A stretch of DNA of 7,204 nucleotides from Candidatus Hydrogenedentota bacterium (GTDB lineage Bacteria > Hydrogenedentota > Hydrogenedentia > Hydrogenedentales > SLHB01): assembly GCA_023384315.1 (NCBI GenBank), contig JAHDWY010000109.1:2642-9845 (forward strand), in the 5' to 3' direction. Both the position numbers and the translations under genes were made by a program. The number at the start of each line of letters is the position of its first letter. The first letter of the stretch is position 1. Positions 5,832 to 7,204 of the stretch are shown here, one piece after another. The notes under the pieces were generated by a model. It was not told where the DNA came from, did no database searches, and saw only the letters and a list, made by a program, of their open reading frames with translations.

Positions 5832-6902
5832 ATGAACTCCGTTCAACGCGTTGTGTATGCAACCTGCAGTGCTGTGACCGCGGTCATTCTGGCCGGGTGC
5901 CAGACGGTGACCACGCAAGTGCAACCGTTCGAGATGACGCGCGTTGTGCCCGAACCGGGTGAGGTCCTCAAAGTCGACCACGTGCTGATCCTGGCGGATG
6001 TGACGGGGTCGACGGACGAGAATGAGGTCTTCCAACAGGAAAAGGCGTTGTTGGAAGCGTTTGTCGCGGCGATGCCGGATATGGATTACCAGATGGGATT
6101 CTATTCATTCGCAGGGAGTTCTCAAGCGGACTGGACGCAGGTGTCGCTGGATGAGGGCAACTTGGGAGTTCTCGGCGATTGCGCGGCGAACTTGACCTAT
6201 CTCGGCGGTCTGACGCCCCTGAACGAAGCGGTGCTGGCGACCCGGAGCGAATTTGAAGCCCACGACGGCAACGCTGCGTTGATCGTGTTCTCCGACGGAC
6301 GCACCCATCCTCACGAACGGGTGATCGAGGCCTGTGAGGCCGCGGCGTATCCGCACATCGGGCCGCTGTGCGTTTACACCGTGAACGTCGGGTACAGCAA
6401 GTCGGGCCGGCGCCTCCTAAAGAAGATGGCGAAGTCGACGAGCTGCGGCCAAGCCTGGCAGGCGGCGGAGGTGAGTTCGCCTGAGGGCATGGAGGCCATG
6501 GTCCGGGAGATATTTTTCGAGGAGGTTGAGATTCCGGCACCGCCAATACACGCGGACTATCGCATTTTGATAAACAGTGTGCTCTTCGACTCTGACAAAG
6601 CCGTGCTCAAGCCGGAAGGGAAGGCTGAACTAGACAAAGTAGTTAGGGAAATGAAAGAACGCCCTTCTGACACGGTGGTCTTGCATGGCCACACGTGTGA
6701 CCTTGGGAGTGCGGAACGCAATATGAAGCTGGGCGAACGCCGAGCGGAGGCCGCCAAAGCCTATCTCGTTGAGCAGGGAATCGACGGCAGTCGAGTCACC
6801 ACGATGTCTCATGGAGAATCGCAGCCGGCCGTGCCGAATGACAGTCCTGCGGACCGCAAGCTGAATCGTCGCGTGGAGATCGAGTACGTCTACGGGAACT
6901 AG
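5832..6902 (+). CDS. Lipoprotein with vWA domain and OmpA-type peptidoglycan-binding domain (copy 2)
   Basis: The 356-residue product is a tandem paralogue of the preceding protein, sharing well over half of its residues by eye. It has a signal peptide with the textbook lipobox LAGC (Cys23, followed by QTV as in copy 1). The vWA domain (about 50-228) carries ILADVTGST (D56, T58, S60), Thr128 in GGLTPL and Asp155 in VFSDGRTHPHER. Blocks such as VNVGYSKSG, SPEGMEAMVREIFF, DKAVLKPEGKA and GHTCDLGSA are the same or nearly the same in both copies. The linker (about 229-245) diverges in sequence and length. The OmpA domain (about 246-356) keeps Arg304 and has Cys289 at the usual Asp position. Cysteines 168, 180, 205 and 289 match copy 1; Cys117 is unique to this copy. 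Its role should parallel copy 1, with the divergent linker and signal region suggesting some specialisation. Confidence 0.9.
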   Translation: MNSVQRVVYATCSAVTAVILAGCQTVTTQVQPFEMTRVVPEPGEVLKVDHVLILADVTGSTDENEVFQQEKALLEAFVAAMPDMDYQMGFYSFAGSSQADWTQVSLDEGNLGVLGDCAANLTYLGGLTPLNEAVLATRSEFEAHDGNAALIVFSDGRTHPHERVIEACEAAAYPHIGPLCVYTVNVGYSKSGRRLLKKMAKSTSCGQAWQAAEVSSPEGMEAMVREIFFEEVEIPAPPIHADYRILINSVLFDSDKAVLKPEGKAELDKVVREMKERPSDTVVLHGHTCDLGSAERNMKLGERRAEAAKAYLVEQGIDGSRVTTMSHGESQPAVPNDSPADRKLNRRVEIEYVYGN

Positions 6903-6910
6903 GCAGGCCG

Positions 6911-6931
6911 CCTGCTGCTTATCCTGCTGCT
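6911..6931. repeat. Direct repeat CCTGCTGCT separated by TAT
   Basis: CCTGCTGCT occurs at 6911-6919 and 6923-6931 with TAT between, nine bases after the stop of the second lipoprotein. It may be simple CTG-type slippage. No function can be read from it. Confidence 0.4.
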
Positions 6932-6933
6932 GC

Positions 6934-6957
6934 CACGAACTCGACCCGAGACTCGTG
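6934..6957 (+). repeat. Stem-loop downstream of the second lipoprotein
   Basis: CACGA (6934-6938) pairs with TCGTG (6953-6957), and CTCG (6940-6943) pairs with CGAG (6947-6950) around an ACC loop, with a small internal loop between the stems. It begins 31 bases after the stop, the right place for a transcript end, but it has no T tract. Confidence 0.4.
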
Positions 6958-6982
6958 TCGCACCTGTAGCGGCGACTTGGCA

Positions 6983-7046
6983 TTGTCGGTATCGGTATCG
7001 AAATCGGGTTCGGAAGATTCTCCGATACCGATAGCGATACCGACAA
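6983..7046. repeat. Long imperfect inverted repeat built of TATCGG-type hexamers
   Basis: 6983-7000 pairs with 7029-7046 over 18 positions with one mismatch, around a 28-base centre. Each arm is itself made of near-repeats: GTCGGTATCGGTATCG on the left, and CGATACCGATAGCGATACC (7023-7041) on the right, so alternative pairings one hexamer apart are possible. It is followed by A6 (7045-7050) on the plus strand, so it is not a plus-strand intrinsic terminator. The internal periodicity resembles dispersed intergenic palindromes rather than a single-use signal. Confidence 0.7.
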
Positions 7047-7097
7047 AAAATGAGGACAGCCGTGGAGAGGGGCATTTGGCGACCTCTCCACGGCTGT
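7045..7097 (-). terminator. Intrinsic terminator of the minus-strand DinB-family gene
   Basis: ACAGCCGTGGAGAGG (7056-7070) and CCTCTCCACGGCTGT (7083-7097) form a perfect 15-bp stem with a 12-base loop. Read on the minus strand, the stem begins 22 bases after the stop codon and is followed by CCTCA and then TTTTTT (complement of 7050-7045). The T tract starts five bases from the stem, slightly far but serviceable. On the plus strand no T tract follows, so the orientation is minus. Confidence 0.7.
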
Positions 7098-7119
7098 TGG
7101 GCAGGAGGAACGCTCTCTC

Positions 7120-7204
7120 TTACTGTTCGTCGGCGGTGGGGCCGTAGACTTGCGGTAGGGGGACATCCAGCAGGCGCAGGTAGACGCCGAGCTGGGCGCG
7201 GTGG
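7120..7204 (-). CDS. DinB-family protein, C-terminal end only
   Basis: Only the last 27 codons and a TAA stop (complement of 7120-7122) are inside the window. The peptide reads HRAQLGVYLRLLDVPLPQ, then VYGPTADEQ. The pattern HRxQLxVYLRLLxVPxPxxYGPxADE is the characteristic C terminus of DinB/DUF1572-type four-helix proteins, in which the His before R-x-Q is the last ligand of the metal-binding histidine triad. These are putative metal-dependent enzymes related to thiol transferases, of mostly unknown substrate; they are unrelated to DNA polymerase IV despite the name. A minus-strand terminator lies just beyond the stop. Confidence rests on a short but distinctive motif. Confidence 0.7.
   Translation of the reverse strand, partial: HRAQLGVYLRLLDVPLPQVYGPTADEQ

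Noticed and set aside
6630..7166. 178-residue minus-strand open frame spanning the end of the second lipoprotein and the repeats
   Set aside because: It runs through the hairpins and the terminator, overlaps the DinB-family 3' end in another frame, and has no protein-like pattern.

Overview
The window is GC-rich, gene-dense bacterial chromosome. Two lipoproteins with an OmpA-type peptidoglycan-binding domain point to a diderm (Gram-negative-type) cell. The mix of a PIN toxin, a pseudopilin-like membrane protein, a MerR/VIT-vWA pair, DUF4126 and DinB-family genes suits a large-genome environmental bacterium, possibly from the Planctomycetota/Hydrogenedentota neighbourhood. That placement is an impression from gene content only. 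No rRNA, tRNA, CRISPR array, insertion sequence or prophage gene is visible.

Layout. (1) 2-744, plus strand: the 3' end of a PIN-domain (VapC-like) ribonuclease gene, overlapping by 4 bp a small gene for a membrane-anchored pseudopilin-like protein. (2) 745-862: a weak hairpin, then a consensus sigma70 promoter (TTGACA-N17-TATAAT) with an inverted repeat over its spacer and -10 box. (3) 863-3618, plus strand: a two-gene operon with 4-bp ATGA overlap, a MerR-like regulator and a 778-residue cytoplasmic VIT + von Willebrand A (vWA) protein. (4) 3623-4270, minus strand: a DUF4126 membrane protein, convergent with the VIT-vWA gene with only 4 bp between stop codons. (5) 4543-6902, plus strand: two tandem paralogous lipoproteins, each with lipobox, vWA domain and OmpA C-terminal domain, separated by 236 bp carrying two inverted repeats. 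(6) 6903-7119: non-coding, packed with repeats and hairpins, including a good minus-strand intrinsic terminator. (7) 7120-7204, minus strand: the C-terminal end of a DinB-family protein.

How the parts may work together. Three of the eight genes encode vWA domains with metal-dependent adhesion site (MIDAS) residues, one predicted cytoplasmic and two predicted on the periplasmic side of the envelope. The MerR-like gene and the VIT-vWA gene are almost certainly one transcript, probably autoregulated. The duplicated lipoproteins look like wall-tethered adaptors: lipid anchor at one end, peptidoglycan-binding fold at the other, protein-binding vWA domain between. Whether the cytoplasmic and envelope vWA proteins act together is not shown by the sequence. 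The most unusual points are the tandem vWA-OmpA pair with four shared cysteines, the near-ideal promoter/operator of the MerR gene, and the repeat-dense end of the window.
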